From an uncultured Poribacteria bacterium (GTDB taxonomy: Bacteria; Poribacteria; WGA-4E; WGA-3G): a stretch of 64,000 nt of DNA. How positions within the stretch are numbered: position 1 is the first letter of the stretch; each line of letters begins with the position of its first letter. The notes beneath the pieces were generated by a model. The model worked only from the letters and a program-made list of their open reading frames with translations. It was not told the DNA's origin and did no database searches. Of the stretch, positions 9,231 through 16,825 are shown piece after piece. The stretch covers positions 558,001 through 622,000 of the forward strand of contig OX639973.1 of assembly GCA_951828385.1 (NCBI GenBank). Reading direction: 5' to 3'. Position numbers and translations under genes: made by a program.

Positions 9231-9323
9231 GTTCGTAGTAGTGCGATTTTGCGGCGTACTCGACCAAATGCGAAGTGCATTATCGCACGTCAGCAACGGG
9301 CAATGAATTGCCCTACTACGAAC
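9231..9323. repeat. Intergenic palindromic repeat element, copy B
   Basis: Perfect 11-bp terminal inverted repeats GTTCGTAGTAG (9231-9241) and CTACTACGAAC (9313-9323) enclose nested stems: GTGCGAT/ATCGCAC (9241-9247 with 9282-9288), AATGC/GCATT, and GGGCAA-TGAA-TTGCCC near 9298-9313. The same order is found in copy A at 3280-3441. The rest of 9171-9457 contains no gene. Confidence 0.8.
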
Positions 9324-9457
9324 AGGATTACCTATAAACTCAACATTGAACGACTAGGAGTAGGTACGTTCCGCGTGCCATAACATGATAAAATATAGCA
9401 TAATATGGGTGGATTCGTCAATATTTTTTGCGTTATCGGTTGAGGAAGGAGAAAAAT

Positions 9458-9901
9458 ATGGAGTTGCTTAAAAAATCGGTTCAATCTGTGCTTGAGAAAG
9501 ATCGGATTGGGAGTCCAGTGTTCTTAAGGTGTGTGCTACACGTCACGGGTGAAGCGACGAATCTACTGCCATCGGTGGCAGAAGTGGCGGCACTCGCGAA
9601 TGCGTGGATACCCTCTGCCCCGGCGCGCGTCTATGCCCAAGGAGACGCAAACGGAACACAGATTACATTAACGGTTCACTATGGTGCCGGGCAGATGGCA
9701 CTGTTGAGTGTCAATCGGGTTGCTGTTGAGACGGCAGTTGACATCATGTTGGTCGGGAACAAAGGCGTTATCTATCATGAAACGCCGGTCGGTAGACATT
9801 ACCAGAACGCTATCGCGCCGGAATTCGATGATACCGGCGAACTCACAGAGGCTATCACGCAATCGCTTGAAAGCGGTCAGCCTATAGTGTTGGAGGGTTG
9901 A
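9458..9901 (+). CDS. Small protein resembling a Gfo/Idh/MocA C-terminal domain fragment
   Basis: A 147-residue protein that I cannot place firmly. The segment TLTVHYGAGQMALLSVNR followed by DIMLVGNKGVIYHETP resembles the beta-sheet domain of Gfo/Idh/MocA oxidoreductases, without any nucleotide-binding Rossmann part. The start at 9458 has GGAAGGAG six bases upstream. It ends two bases before the start of a complete Gfo/Idh/MocA gene, so the two are cotranscribed, and it may be an accessory subunit of that enzyme. Confidence 0.7.
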   Translation: MELLKKSVQSVLEKDRIGSPVFLRCVLHVTGEATNLLPSVAEVAALANAWIPSAPARVYAQGDANGTQITLTVHYGAGQMALLSVNRVAVETAVDIMLVGNKGVIYHETPVGRHYQNAIAPEFDDTGELTEAITQSLESGQPIVLEG

Positions 9902-9903
9902 AC

Positions 9904-11052
9904 ATGCAACAAGATGGAAAATACGGTGTGCTTTTGCTCGGTGGACATCGGACACATCAAGAAAATTACGCCTCAAGTTTTGCACAGGATACACGGTGTC
10001 GATTGGTGGCGTTCGCGGATGAACCTGAGGCACCGCCAGAGCGGATTGCATTGGCGCGTTCGCTTGCGAAATCATTGGATTTGCCGTTCATCCCGGACCT
10101 TGACACGGCATTGGCGCGTGAGGATGTGGATATTGTGAGTCTCTGCACGGAGGTAGAACGGCGCGGACGTGTAGGTGCGAAATGTGCGGCGGCCGGAAAG
10201 CACGTTTACCTCGATAAACCGATGGCACTCAACCCAGAAGATACGCAGAAAATTATTGATGCCGTTGCGAAAAGTGGTGTACGCACCCAGATGTTTAGCA
10301 ATATTCATAGCACTTGGGCACGTACTGTCCAGCAAGCATTGGCGAATGGGCGTATCGGCGAACTTCAGGCGATCCATTGTGATGTGCTCTTCTCCAAAGG
10401 ACATCCGGGCACTGCACCGGTCGGGAAAAAAAGAATCGAAACACCTACGCGCGAACGCTACAGTTTCGTTGAGGCAAAACCTGAGATGTTTGATGTCGGT
10501 GTCTATGCAGTGTCTATGGTCAATTGGTTGACACAGAAACGCGTGCAACGTGTCTTTGGTGGGACAGCGAACTATTTTTTCAAAGAGCATCTCGATTGTG
10601 ATGTTGAAGACTTCGGTGCTTTGGTGTTGACGTTAGAAGACGGTATTACAGCAACAATTGTTAGTGGACGTTACGGGTGGCAGAGTCACGCCCAGGGTGG
10701 AATTCGGAAGGCGCATCTCGTCGGTACCGAGGCGACCTTGACCTTTGATGCATCGGCGAACCGTTTAGAGGTTTTTGCGGCTGAACCGGGGTTTGAGCCA
10801 CCGACACCGCATCCGCTGGATCCGATGGGGATGTGGAGCAGCACACAAGCGGAGATCGGGATGCGACCGAAACAACAGTGGATAGATGTCGGTAGCGGAG
10901 ACGACGGTCAGCGAGAGTTCAGTGCGTTTATAGATTGTATTGAGAACGGTGTAGAGAGTGAGATGAACGCTGAATTTGCGGCGCATTCTGTGGAGATTAT
11001 CTGCGCGGGGTATCGTTCCGCGGCAACTGGTGAGGTTATCACTATTGGCTGA
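9904..11052 (+). CDS. Gfo/Idh/MocA family oxidoreductase
   Basis: A 382-residue NAD(P)-dependent oxidoreductase. The N-terminal part has a Rossmann strand and helix (GVLLLGGHRTHQENYA, slightly atypical in its glycine pattern), then VSLCTEVERRG and the characteristic KHVYLDKPMALNPED, whose Lys-Pro pair is the family hallmark. The C-terminal half is the substrate-binding sheet (EDFGALVLTLEDGITATIV). Substrates of relatives are sugars, inositols or their amino derivatives. ATG 9904 has GGAGG seven bases upstream; the earlier TTG at 9898 is too close to that site. Confidence 0.85.
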   Translation: MQQDGKYGVLLLGGHRTHQENYASSFAQDTRCRLVAFADEPEAPPERIALARSLAKSLDLPFIPDLDTALAREDVDIVSLCTEVERRGRVGAKCAAAGKHVYLDKPMALNPEDTQKIIDAVAKSGVRTQMFSNIHSTWARTVQQALANGRIGELQAIHCDVLFSKGHPGTAPVGKKRIETPTRERYSFVEAKPEMFDVGVYAVSMVNWLTQKRVQRVFGGTANYFFKEHLDCDVEDFGALVLTLEDGITATIVSGRYGWQSHAQGGIRKAHLVGTEATLTFDASANRLEVFAAEPGFEPPTPHPLDPMGMWSSTQAEIGMRPKQQWIDVGSGDDGQREFSAFIDCIENGVESEMNAEFAAHSVEIICAGYRSAATGEVITIG

Positions 11053-11085
11053 TGTAAAATTATTTGGGTCGGTTCAGCAATGTTC

Positions 11086-11454
11086 CTAAGGCAAAGGGGC
11101 AATTGTTACATCTCCATTCGTTACCACATCCAGTGTTACACGACTTCCACGAAGCAGCGACATACCAATTAATGGTTGCTTGTCTGTTTGCAGAACTTCT
11201 ATATCGCGTTCTTTGCCGTGCCATATCACTTTTGCAAGATACAAGTTGAGAAGGACTGCCCCTCCATGAGCAATAATTGCGCGTCGGGTACCAATCCGTG
11301 GGAGTTTTAAATAGTCAATTAAAAACTCTGGTAGTGTCAGATAATCCGTAAATCCAGTATCAAGGATTGCGTCAATTTTCGCGCGTTGATTTAAGCCGAT
11401 CACTTCCACTTCAATGATAGCTACGCGTTCGTCTCTAATTTTCCCTGTTATCAT
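11086..11454 (-). CDS. Clan AA retropepsin-like aspartic protease
   Basis: A 122-residue protein with the single active-site motif AILDTGFTDYLTLP and the later QPLIGMSLLRG, as in bacterial clan AA aspartic proteases that work as dimers. The start at 11454 (MITGKIRDE) lies inside the last codons of the upstream 97-residue gene, a 20-bp overlap that suggests translational coupling. Paired small-protein plus aspartyl-protease genes occur widely in cyanobacteria and other environmental bacteria (from memory), and their role is not settled. A more upstream ATG at 11469 is possible. Confidence 0.75.
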   Translation of the reverse strand: MITGKIRDERVAIIEVEVIGLNQRAKIDAILDTGFTDYLTLPEFLIDYLKLPRIGTRRAIIAHGGAVLLNLYLAKVIWHGKERDIEVLQTDKQPLIGMSLLRGSRVTLDVVTNGDVTIAPLP

Positions 11455-11728
11455 TATAATATTCCACATTACATTCCACAAAGCCAAAGCCGATACCGTG
11501 GGTGGCCGGGTACCCGATTCGCACACCGTAAGTCATAGCCTTCGGATTCTTAGCAAGCAGACGTTTTGTAGCTTCCAAATCCTCATCGGCGATTTCATAG
11601 TTTTCCGTTTCAATGTCAACTACAAAAAACTGACCTTTGTGTTGAGTTTCAAGTTCTTCGCGGTACTGCTGATAGATTTCTTCTCCGCGGGCGGCGATGG
11701 TTTCAGAGGTAGCATCAGAATATGACAT
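11435..11728 (-). CDS. Small partner protein of the aspartic protease
   Basis: A 97-residue protein of unknown function with the pattern HKGQFFVVDIETENYEIA followed by ATKRLLAKNPKAMTYGVRIG, typical of small proteins found beside clan AA proteases. AAGGAG seven bases before the ATG supports the start at 11728. The arrangement (small protein first, protease second, overlapping) looks like a toxin-antitoxin or substrate-protease couple, but that is inference. Confidence 0.75.
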   Translation of the reverse strand: MSYSDATSETIAARGEEIYQQYREELETQHKGQFFVVDIETENYEIADEDLEATKRLLAKNPKAMTYGVRIGYPATHGIGFGFVECNVEYYNDNREN

Positions 11729-11833
11729 GGTAATTCTCCTTCTGAAATGTTGTTTTGGAACACCACACTGTGTTCATTACACACTACATTATAACACAAA
11801 ATTGTGTCGCGTGCTAATGCAGCATTTTTCTTG

Positions 11834-13666
11834 CTACCCCGTAACGCCTGTGGCTTCGAGTCTCGCGATCTCTTTTAACCACGATTCCCGGATTTCTGGG
11901 GAATAGTCGCCGGGGAGTAGCGATTTGCGTGTGCAATTGAGAAGTGCCTGTAAGGTTTGGTACTGTCTTATGGGTCCGATATTGGGTAGGATCCGATCTT
12001 CGGCGACAGCAATAATCTCATCTAATGTGAGTTTATCCGTCGTTTCCGAATCTTTCTTGAACAGACTGGCGGCTTCAAGATCAGAACGTAGCGATGCGAA
12101 ACTCGCTGCAGAGTAGTCCTCGGTTACTTTTAAGAGCCGTTCAACTGCATCGTCAGGAAGGGAACCGCGGAAAACTTTGGCAAGCGTCCAGCGGAGAAAA
12201 GCCTCACGGTCATCGCCACTCGGATCAAGCACTGGAACCACTATATCCCCAACTCTGCCTTCCCGCCGTAGGTCGGGTGAGAGGTTGTAGATACGCGCAG
12301 TCATGAGGAGCCAAGTGATATTCCCTCGGAGTTGCGGATCAGACATCATCGCTTGTATCTTTCCTGTCAAACGGCGTTCTGTGCTGTGTGCATCCCGCCC
12401 GACACCGCCGAATTGTGTATCCGCTTCATCAACGAAGATCAACACCTTCACGAGTGCCATCAGCAAGCGTCGGAGCCGTTCAAAGATAACGTCTGTCTGT
12501 CCGAACCACATACTCCGAATGTTCTTGAGGACGAGGACAGGGATATCGAGTTCGCCAGCGAGTCCCTCGAAAATAAAAGTTTTTCCGCTGCCGATAGGAC
12601 CACAAACGCTCATTCCGGGGATCGCATCGGGACCGGTTGAGGTGATACGCGGAATCAGCTGCGTCTTGAGAAAATCCACCAGTTTCTGATTACCGACAAT
12701 GTCTTTTAAACTGTGCGCGGGTTTTTTGAACTCTACAACATCTTCACCCAACTGTGCTTGGATAAATTCAGATACTTTCTCAATAACATCCTCAGGTTGA
12801 AGTTTTTCACCGGAGTAGCAAGCAGAGAGCAACATCTGGCGGAGTGCTTGTAAGGATAACCCCGCAGTGAGCATAGCGAGTTGTGCCTGTGAACCCCAAA
12901 GGTTTAAAGGCTTTTCTACGAGTTTCGGCGTGTTATTAAACCATGAAATAAAGTGCTGGCGTTCTGCCATCCCGGGCGCTGGAATTTCAACGGTAACGAC
13001 CTGCGGCAACCTAATAATTCGAGAGTTCACGAGACTCGGAGATTCCGCGATAAAGACGACGGTATCGTTGCCGTTCATGAAATTAGAATCGGAGATCCAG
13101 TCTTGAACGATGCTGACGCGGTGTCTGTCTGGGAGCGACAAACTCCGAATTTCACCTTCCGGGAGCAACATATCCGTTGCTTCTATCAGGATGATCAGTT
13201 TTTCGGGTAGCAGTTTTTCGCCTTGTGCGTTTGTGCTTCGGGAGAGCAGACAAAACTGCCGAAGCACTTCAAGTGCCAACGTCGGGCTGCCGATGGCATC
13301 GTTCATGTACTGCGTAAAAGAGGCATCGGATGGCTTCGTAGCAGCGTCAAGTGATCCGAGAGATGCCCCGCCTAACCGCGAAGAACGTGATGTACCGGCA
13401 GTTGCATTTATATCCAGGTCCGCTTCGGGTGTGCCTCGCCATAGATTGAACGCTTCTTTAACTTTCTCGCGCTCCGACTCCTGTGCGAATCTTATGGGAC
13501 CGTTGAGTTCATAAACGATTAGGATGAACCCCGGAATGTCCCAACTGCGGCTTAAAAAGGGGACGAGTGGAATATAATCCGTGTTGTTCTCTTCGCGTAT
13601 AAAGAAGAGATCGTGGATATTTCCAGACAGGACGAGACTCCGAGAGGTGCCTGAATTAATGAGCAT
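11834..13666 (-). CDS. AAA+ ATPase partnered with PspA
   Basis: A 610-residue protein whose N-terminal half begins MLINSGTSRSLVLSGNIHDL and resembles a degenerate AAA region, followed by a complete AAA+ module: Walker A GPIGSGKTF, Walker B VLIFVDEAD, then a sensor-like TWLLMTARIY and arginine-finger region DLRREGRVGD. It is probably a cytoplasmic remodelling ATPase. It lies directly downstream of a pspA-like gene, 82 bp away. The start codon sits in a perfect 8-bp hairpin (see regulatory entry). Possible analogy to the Vps4 ATPase acting on ESCRT-III is inference from PspA homology. Confidence 0.82.
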   Translation of the reverse strand: MLINSGTSRSLVLSGNIHDLFFIREENNTDYIPLVPFLSRSWDIPGFILIVYELNGPIRFAQESEREKVKEAFNLWRGTPEADLDINATAGTSRSSRLGGASLGSLDAATKPSDASFTQYMNDAIGSPTLALEVLRQFCLLSRSTNAQGEKLLPEKLIILIEATDMLLPEGEIRSLSLPDRHRVSIVQDWISDSNFMNGNDTVVFIAESPSLVNSRIIRLPQVVTVEIPAPGMAERQHFISWFNNTPKLVEKPLNLWGSQAQLAMLTAGLSLQALRQMLLSACYSGEKLQPEDVIEKVSEFIQAQLGEDVVEFKKPAHSLKDIVGNQKLVDFLKTQLIPRITSTGPDAIPGMSVCGPIGSGKTFIFEGLAGELDIPVLVLKNIRSMWFGQTDVIFERLRRLLMALVKVLIFVDEADTQFGGVGRDAHSTERRLTGKIQAMMSDPQLRGNITWLLMTARIYNLSPDLRREGRVGDIVVPVLDPSGDDREAFLRWTLAKVFRGSLPDDAVERLLKVTEDYSAASFASLRSDLEAASLFKKDSETTDKLTLDEIIAVAEDRILPNIGPIRQYQTLQALLNCTRKSLLPGDYSPEIRESWLKEIARLEATGVTG

Positions 13667-13686
13667 TCCGGCTTCCGTCCGGAATG
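13664..13686 (-). promoter_or_regulatory. Hairpin over the AAA+ ATPase start codon
   Basis: CATTCCGG (13664-13671) and CCGGAATG (13679-13686) are perfect 8-bp inverted repeats with a 7-nt loop. On the transcript the stem contains the ATG and the loop contains the purine-rich ACGGAAG that would be the ribosome site. This could limit ATPase synthesis relative to PspA. Confidence 0.55.
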
Positions 13687-13748
13687 AATAAGTTGGACTT
13701 TTAACGGCTATGAGGTGTCGCCCCCTTCTGTTTTAGATATCAAACCTC

Positions 13749-14591
13749 TTAGAGCGGCAGTTCAGAATCGGAATCCTCTGTCTTCTTTGCAGGTTCAGGT
13801 TCCGTCTCCGTTTTCGTGTCCGTCTGTTGTGCGCCGAAGATTAATGCGTCAAATTCATCGGAGGCATTGGATGACCGCGCTGCGGCGAGGAATTCCTGTT
13901 CTTCGTTCTTTGAGTCGGTGCCAGCCAATTCCTGTGCGACTTTTGAACGTCCTTTCGCTTTCTCGCGGATTTCTCGCATCCGTGACAATTCAGCGGAAGT
14001 TCCGTCCATGCTGATGCCGGAAAGCATATCGGCAATTTCTTCCTGTTCGCGTGCGGTGATTAGATCGGCGACTGCCTCAGACTGCTCGCTCTTAATCTTA
14101 TCTAAGTCGCGATGGAGGTTGGTAATCTGGATTTTATGGGAGTCAATATCCGCTTGCGCATTTTCGATCTCACCTTCAAGTTCATCAATGCGTCCTTCTT
14201 TCTCTTGTAGATTGGAATTGAACTCTTGGTAAGCGGTAACACATCGCGTGTATTCGGCGTGCACTTTGACTTCTTCTGGTGCCATCCCTTCTTTTTGCAA
14301 ATCAGCGGCGGTCTGCTGTGCCTTGGCGATAGCCCCAGATTTCAATTCTTCCAAATTTTCGACTTCATCGGTAAGACTCTTTACTTGTGACCTCTTCTGT
14401 TCAACAAGTGCGATGAGCTGACCGATTGCTTGCTTATAGCGCTGAATATTCCCCTTCTTATCGGCGATGATGTCCTCATAAGCCCCTCTAACGGCTTCGG
14501 GGTTTTCCATCATTCTGTCCGCGGTTTCGTGTGCGCGACCTGTCAGTGTATACCAGATAGCCTTGAAAAATCGTGTGAATCCGTTTGCCAT
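13749..14591 (-). CDS. pspA: PspA/IM30 (Vipp1) family protein
   Basis: A 280-residue, almost entirely alpha-helical protein. The N-terminal amphipathic helix (MANGFTRFFKAIWYTLTG) is followed by long coiled-coil helices with the PspA pattern (NPEAVRGAYEDIIADKK, then LEELKSGAIAKAQQ). A variable acidic C-terminal tail follows. PspA proteins bind and remodel the inner membrane and share the ESCRT-III fold. ATG 14591 has GGAG eight bases upstream; a longer frame begins 42 codons earlier but lacks a site. No pspB, pspC or pspF neighbours are seen; the AAA+ ATPase downstream is the only partner. Confidence 0.88.
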   Translation of the reverse strand: MANGFTRFFKAIWYTLTGRAHETADRMMENPEAVRGAYEDIIADKKGNIQRYKQAIGQLIALVEQKRSQVKSLTDEVENLEELKSGAIAKAQQTAADLQKEGMAPEEVKVHAEYTRCVTAYQEFNSNLQEKEGRIDELEGEIENAQADIDSHKIQITNLHRDLDKIKSEQSEAVADLITAREQEEIADMLSGISMDGTSAELSRMREIREKAKGRSKVAQELAGTDSKNEEQEFLAAARSSNASDEFDALIFGAQQTDTKTETEPEPAKKTEDSDSELPL

Positions 14592-14795
14592 TTCAGTTTC
14601 TCCTGTTGCGTCGTGTCTTATAAGTGCGACCTTATTGTACGGTTTGCGAGTTGTACCCATGTTACTTTGCACGGTTTTGATCCGCGCTGCAAAACTTATC
14701 ACATCGTATTTTAACATATTTTATCTAAAACTGCAAGAAAATTCTGCATGGACTTATAACGTAGAGTTTTCAATTAGTCTCCGCTATGGGTAATT

Positions 14796-16790
14796 TTAAA
14801 AGATTATAAACGGTTTCATATCCCAAAGCAGAACGGTACCGTCATAACTGCTACTTGCTAAGCGTTCGCCATCCTTTGAAAAAGCGAGGTTTTGAACATC
14901 TGAGGTATGCCCCCAGAAGGTATGGATGTTTTCACCAGTTGCGACCTCCCATAAACGAACGGAGACTTTGTCTGTTTTCCACCACCAAGAGCCAGAGGCG
15001 AGATACCGTCCACATGGCGAAAACACAACGACACCAATATGCGAGCATCTCTCAGGTAGAATCATTCCCATGCGCGGCTCTAAAGTTGCAGCATCCCACA
15101 GATGAATCCCACCTTTTAATCCACCAGCCAACAAAGTGCCGCAAGGTGAAAACGCAATTGAATGGAGATTCTTTGACGGTTTGTGAGGTTTCCGCGTTTG
15201 TTTCTGGATTTGTCGCATATCTCCTTTATATAGGGTAACAAAGGTGGAATCTACAGAAAGGGAGCCGAGCTGTTCACCGCTCGTAACGTCCCAAAGAAAT
15301 ATATCAGTTCTCCCGTCAGTCGTAGCGAATTGCTGTCCGTTGGGATGAAAGTCTGCTCTCCGAATCGCCTCTACATGATGCCCTATAAATGCATGCTGCT
15401 TTTCCCAACGGTGGACACTCCACAAAATGAGTTTTCCATCTGCATCTCCGCTGATGAGGTGTTCCCCTGATGGCGAAAACACCACGGTGGTGATCAGACT
15501 TTGGTGTTCAGTGAGTTCTGCTATTCGGGCACCAGACGTGATGTTCCAGACTTCAAGCGTTTGTCCATCTTCTCCGTTGAGAGCTAATAATTCTTCACAA
15601 GGAGACAATGCACACCTCTTGCCTCTGCTCTTTGTCTTGATGGGAGAAGATATCACCTGTTTCTGAACAACATCCCAGAAAACGATATCTTCAAACCAGT
15701 ATTTGCTAATCAACCTCTTGTCCGATTGATAAAAAAACAGAGAGTCGGGTACCTGATGCGGTACTGTGAGTGGTGCTACTGCGACAGGGGTGCCCGCACG
15801 CCACACGCGGATATCGTCGTTGGTGAGAATTGCGAATTGCTCTCCATCCGTAGAGATACATTGTTCTGTCCTACCTTTTCCTTGATATTCAATGGTATCA
15901 AGTTTTTCACCCCGGGACGCATCCCAGATCACTACTTTGTCTTCATAAACATCAGCAACCCGTAATGCGCCATCAGGGGAATAGGCGAGAAGCACCCGAG
16001 TTCCGTCGTAGTCGGTGTAAGTTGTCTCCAAGGTCTCTTTATCAATATCCCATACTTGCACCTCAATGTTCTCACGTGTCGTTGGATCCTGAAGACTCGC
16101 AGCAAGAAACTGGCTACAGGGTGAAAAGGCGAGATCATACATATCTCCTGATTCGCACAGATGACGGTCTAAAACCAGCAAAGCGAAACGTTCTTTCGTT
16201 TTTAGGTTTTGGACGGTAAGGGTGGACGGGCCATTATAAGCGAGCAGCTGCCCATCGGGTGAAAAACAGAGCGGAAAACGAGTCGGATACTTTTCACCTT
16301 CCTTCGGTGTAACTCCCCTTTTGAAACTTGTGACGTGTTGCCCGGTTTCTGTGCACCAGACGTAAACGTCGCCGTATTCGCGGCCAGATGCGGCGATGTA
16401 TCGGCTATCCGGTGAAAAGGTGAGGCGGGAGGTGCCGTCGTGCCAGCCTTGTATCTTCGCGACACGCTGCTGGGTCTCTATTTCTCGCACTTTGATGATG
16501 CCGTCCGCGTTACTGGTTGCAACCCATTTTCCATCGGGTGAAAGCACAACGCTAAGAATCATGCCGCGTTCGGTTTCAAACAGTGTGACAGGCTGCATCG
16601 TGTCGAGTTCATACATCCATACCCCGATGCTCGTGCCAACAGCAAGCAACGCGTTATCGGGTGAAAACGCCATGTCATATATGAGTCCTTGTCCGAATCG
16701 GGCAATTGCGCCATCGGGAAGTTCCCAAGTTGTCTCATTACTGTTTGTCTGCGTAGACTGTGTGGTTGCCTGTGATTGTCGGTTTTCCAT
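14796..16790 (-). CDS. WD40-repeat protein A
   Basis: A 664-residue soluble protein made of WD40 repeats, probably two propellers. Typical units are FSPDNALLAVGTS, GKLILWSVHRWEKQ, GTLLAGGLKGGIHLWD and the last DGTVLLWDMKPFI. No signal peptide, kinase or other catalytic domain is attached, so it is likely a cytoplasmic scaffold. ATG 16790 (MENRQSQ) has GAGGTA close upstream. It shares its opening (TTWELPDGAI) and closing motifs with the gene directly upstream, so the two arose by duplication. Confidence 0.88.
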   Translation of the reverse strand: MENRQSQATTQSTQTNSNETTWELPDGAIARFGQGLIYDMAFSPDNALLAVGTSIGVWMYELDTMQPVTLFETERGMILSVVLSPDGKWVATSNADGIIKVREIETQQRVAKIQGWHDGTSRLTFSPDSRYIAASGREYGDVYVWCTETGQHVTSFKRGVTPKEGEKYPTRFPLCFSPDGQLLAYNGPSTLTVQNLKTKERFALLVLDRHLCESGDMYDLAFSPCSQFLAASLQDPTTRENIEVQVWDIDKETLETTYTDYDGTRVLLAYSPDGALRVADVYEDKVVIWDASRGEKLDTIEYQGKGRTEQCISTDGEQFAILTNDDIRVWRAGTPVAVAPLTVPHQVPDSLFFYQSDKRLISKYWFEDIVFWDVVQKQVISSPIKTKSRGKRCALSPCEELLALNGEDGQTLEVWNITSGARIAELTEHQSLITTVVFSPSGEHLISGDADGKLILWSVHRWEKQHAFIGHHVEAIRRADFHPNGQQFATTDGRTDIFLWDVTSGEQLGSLSVDSTFVTLYKGDMRQIQKQTRKPHKPSKNLHSIAFSPCGTLLAGGLKGGIHLWDAATLEPRMGMILPERCSHIGVVVFSPCGRYLASGSWWWKTDKVSVRLWEVATGENIHTFWGHTSDVQNLAFSKDGERLASSSYDGTVLLWDMKPFIIF

Positions 16791-16825
16791 CAAATACCTC
16801 CGATTTCATTCCAGCGAGCAATATC

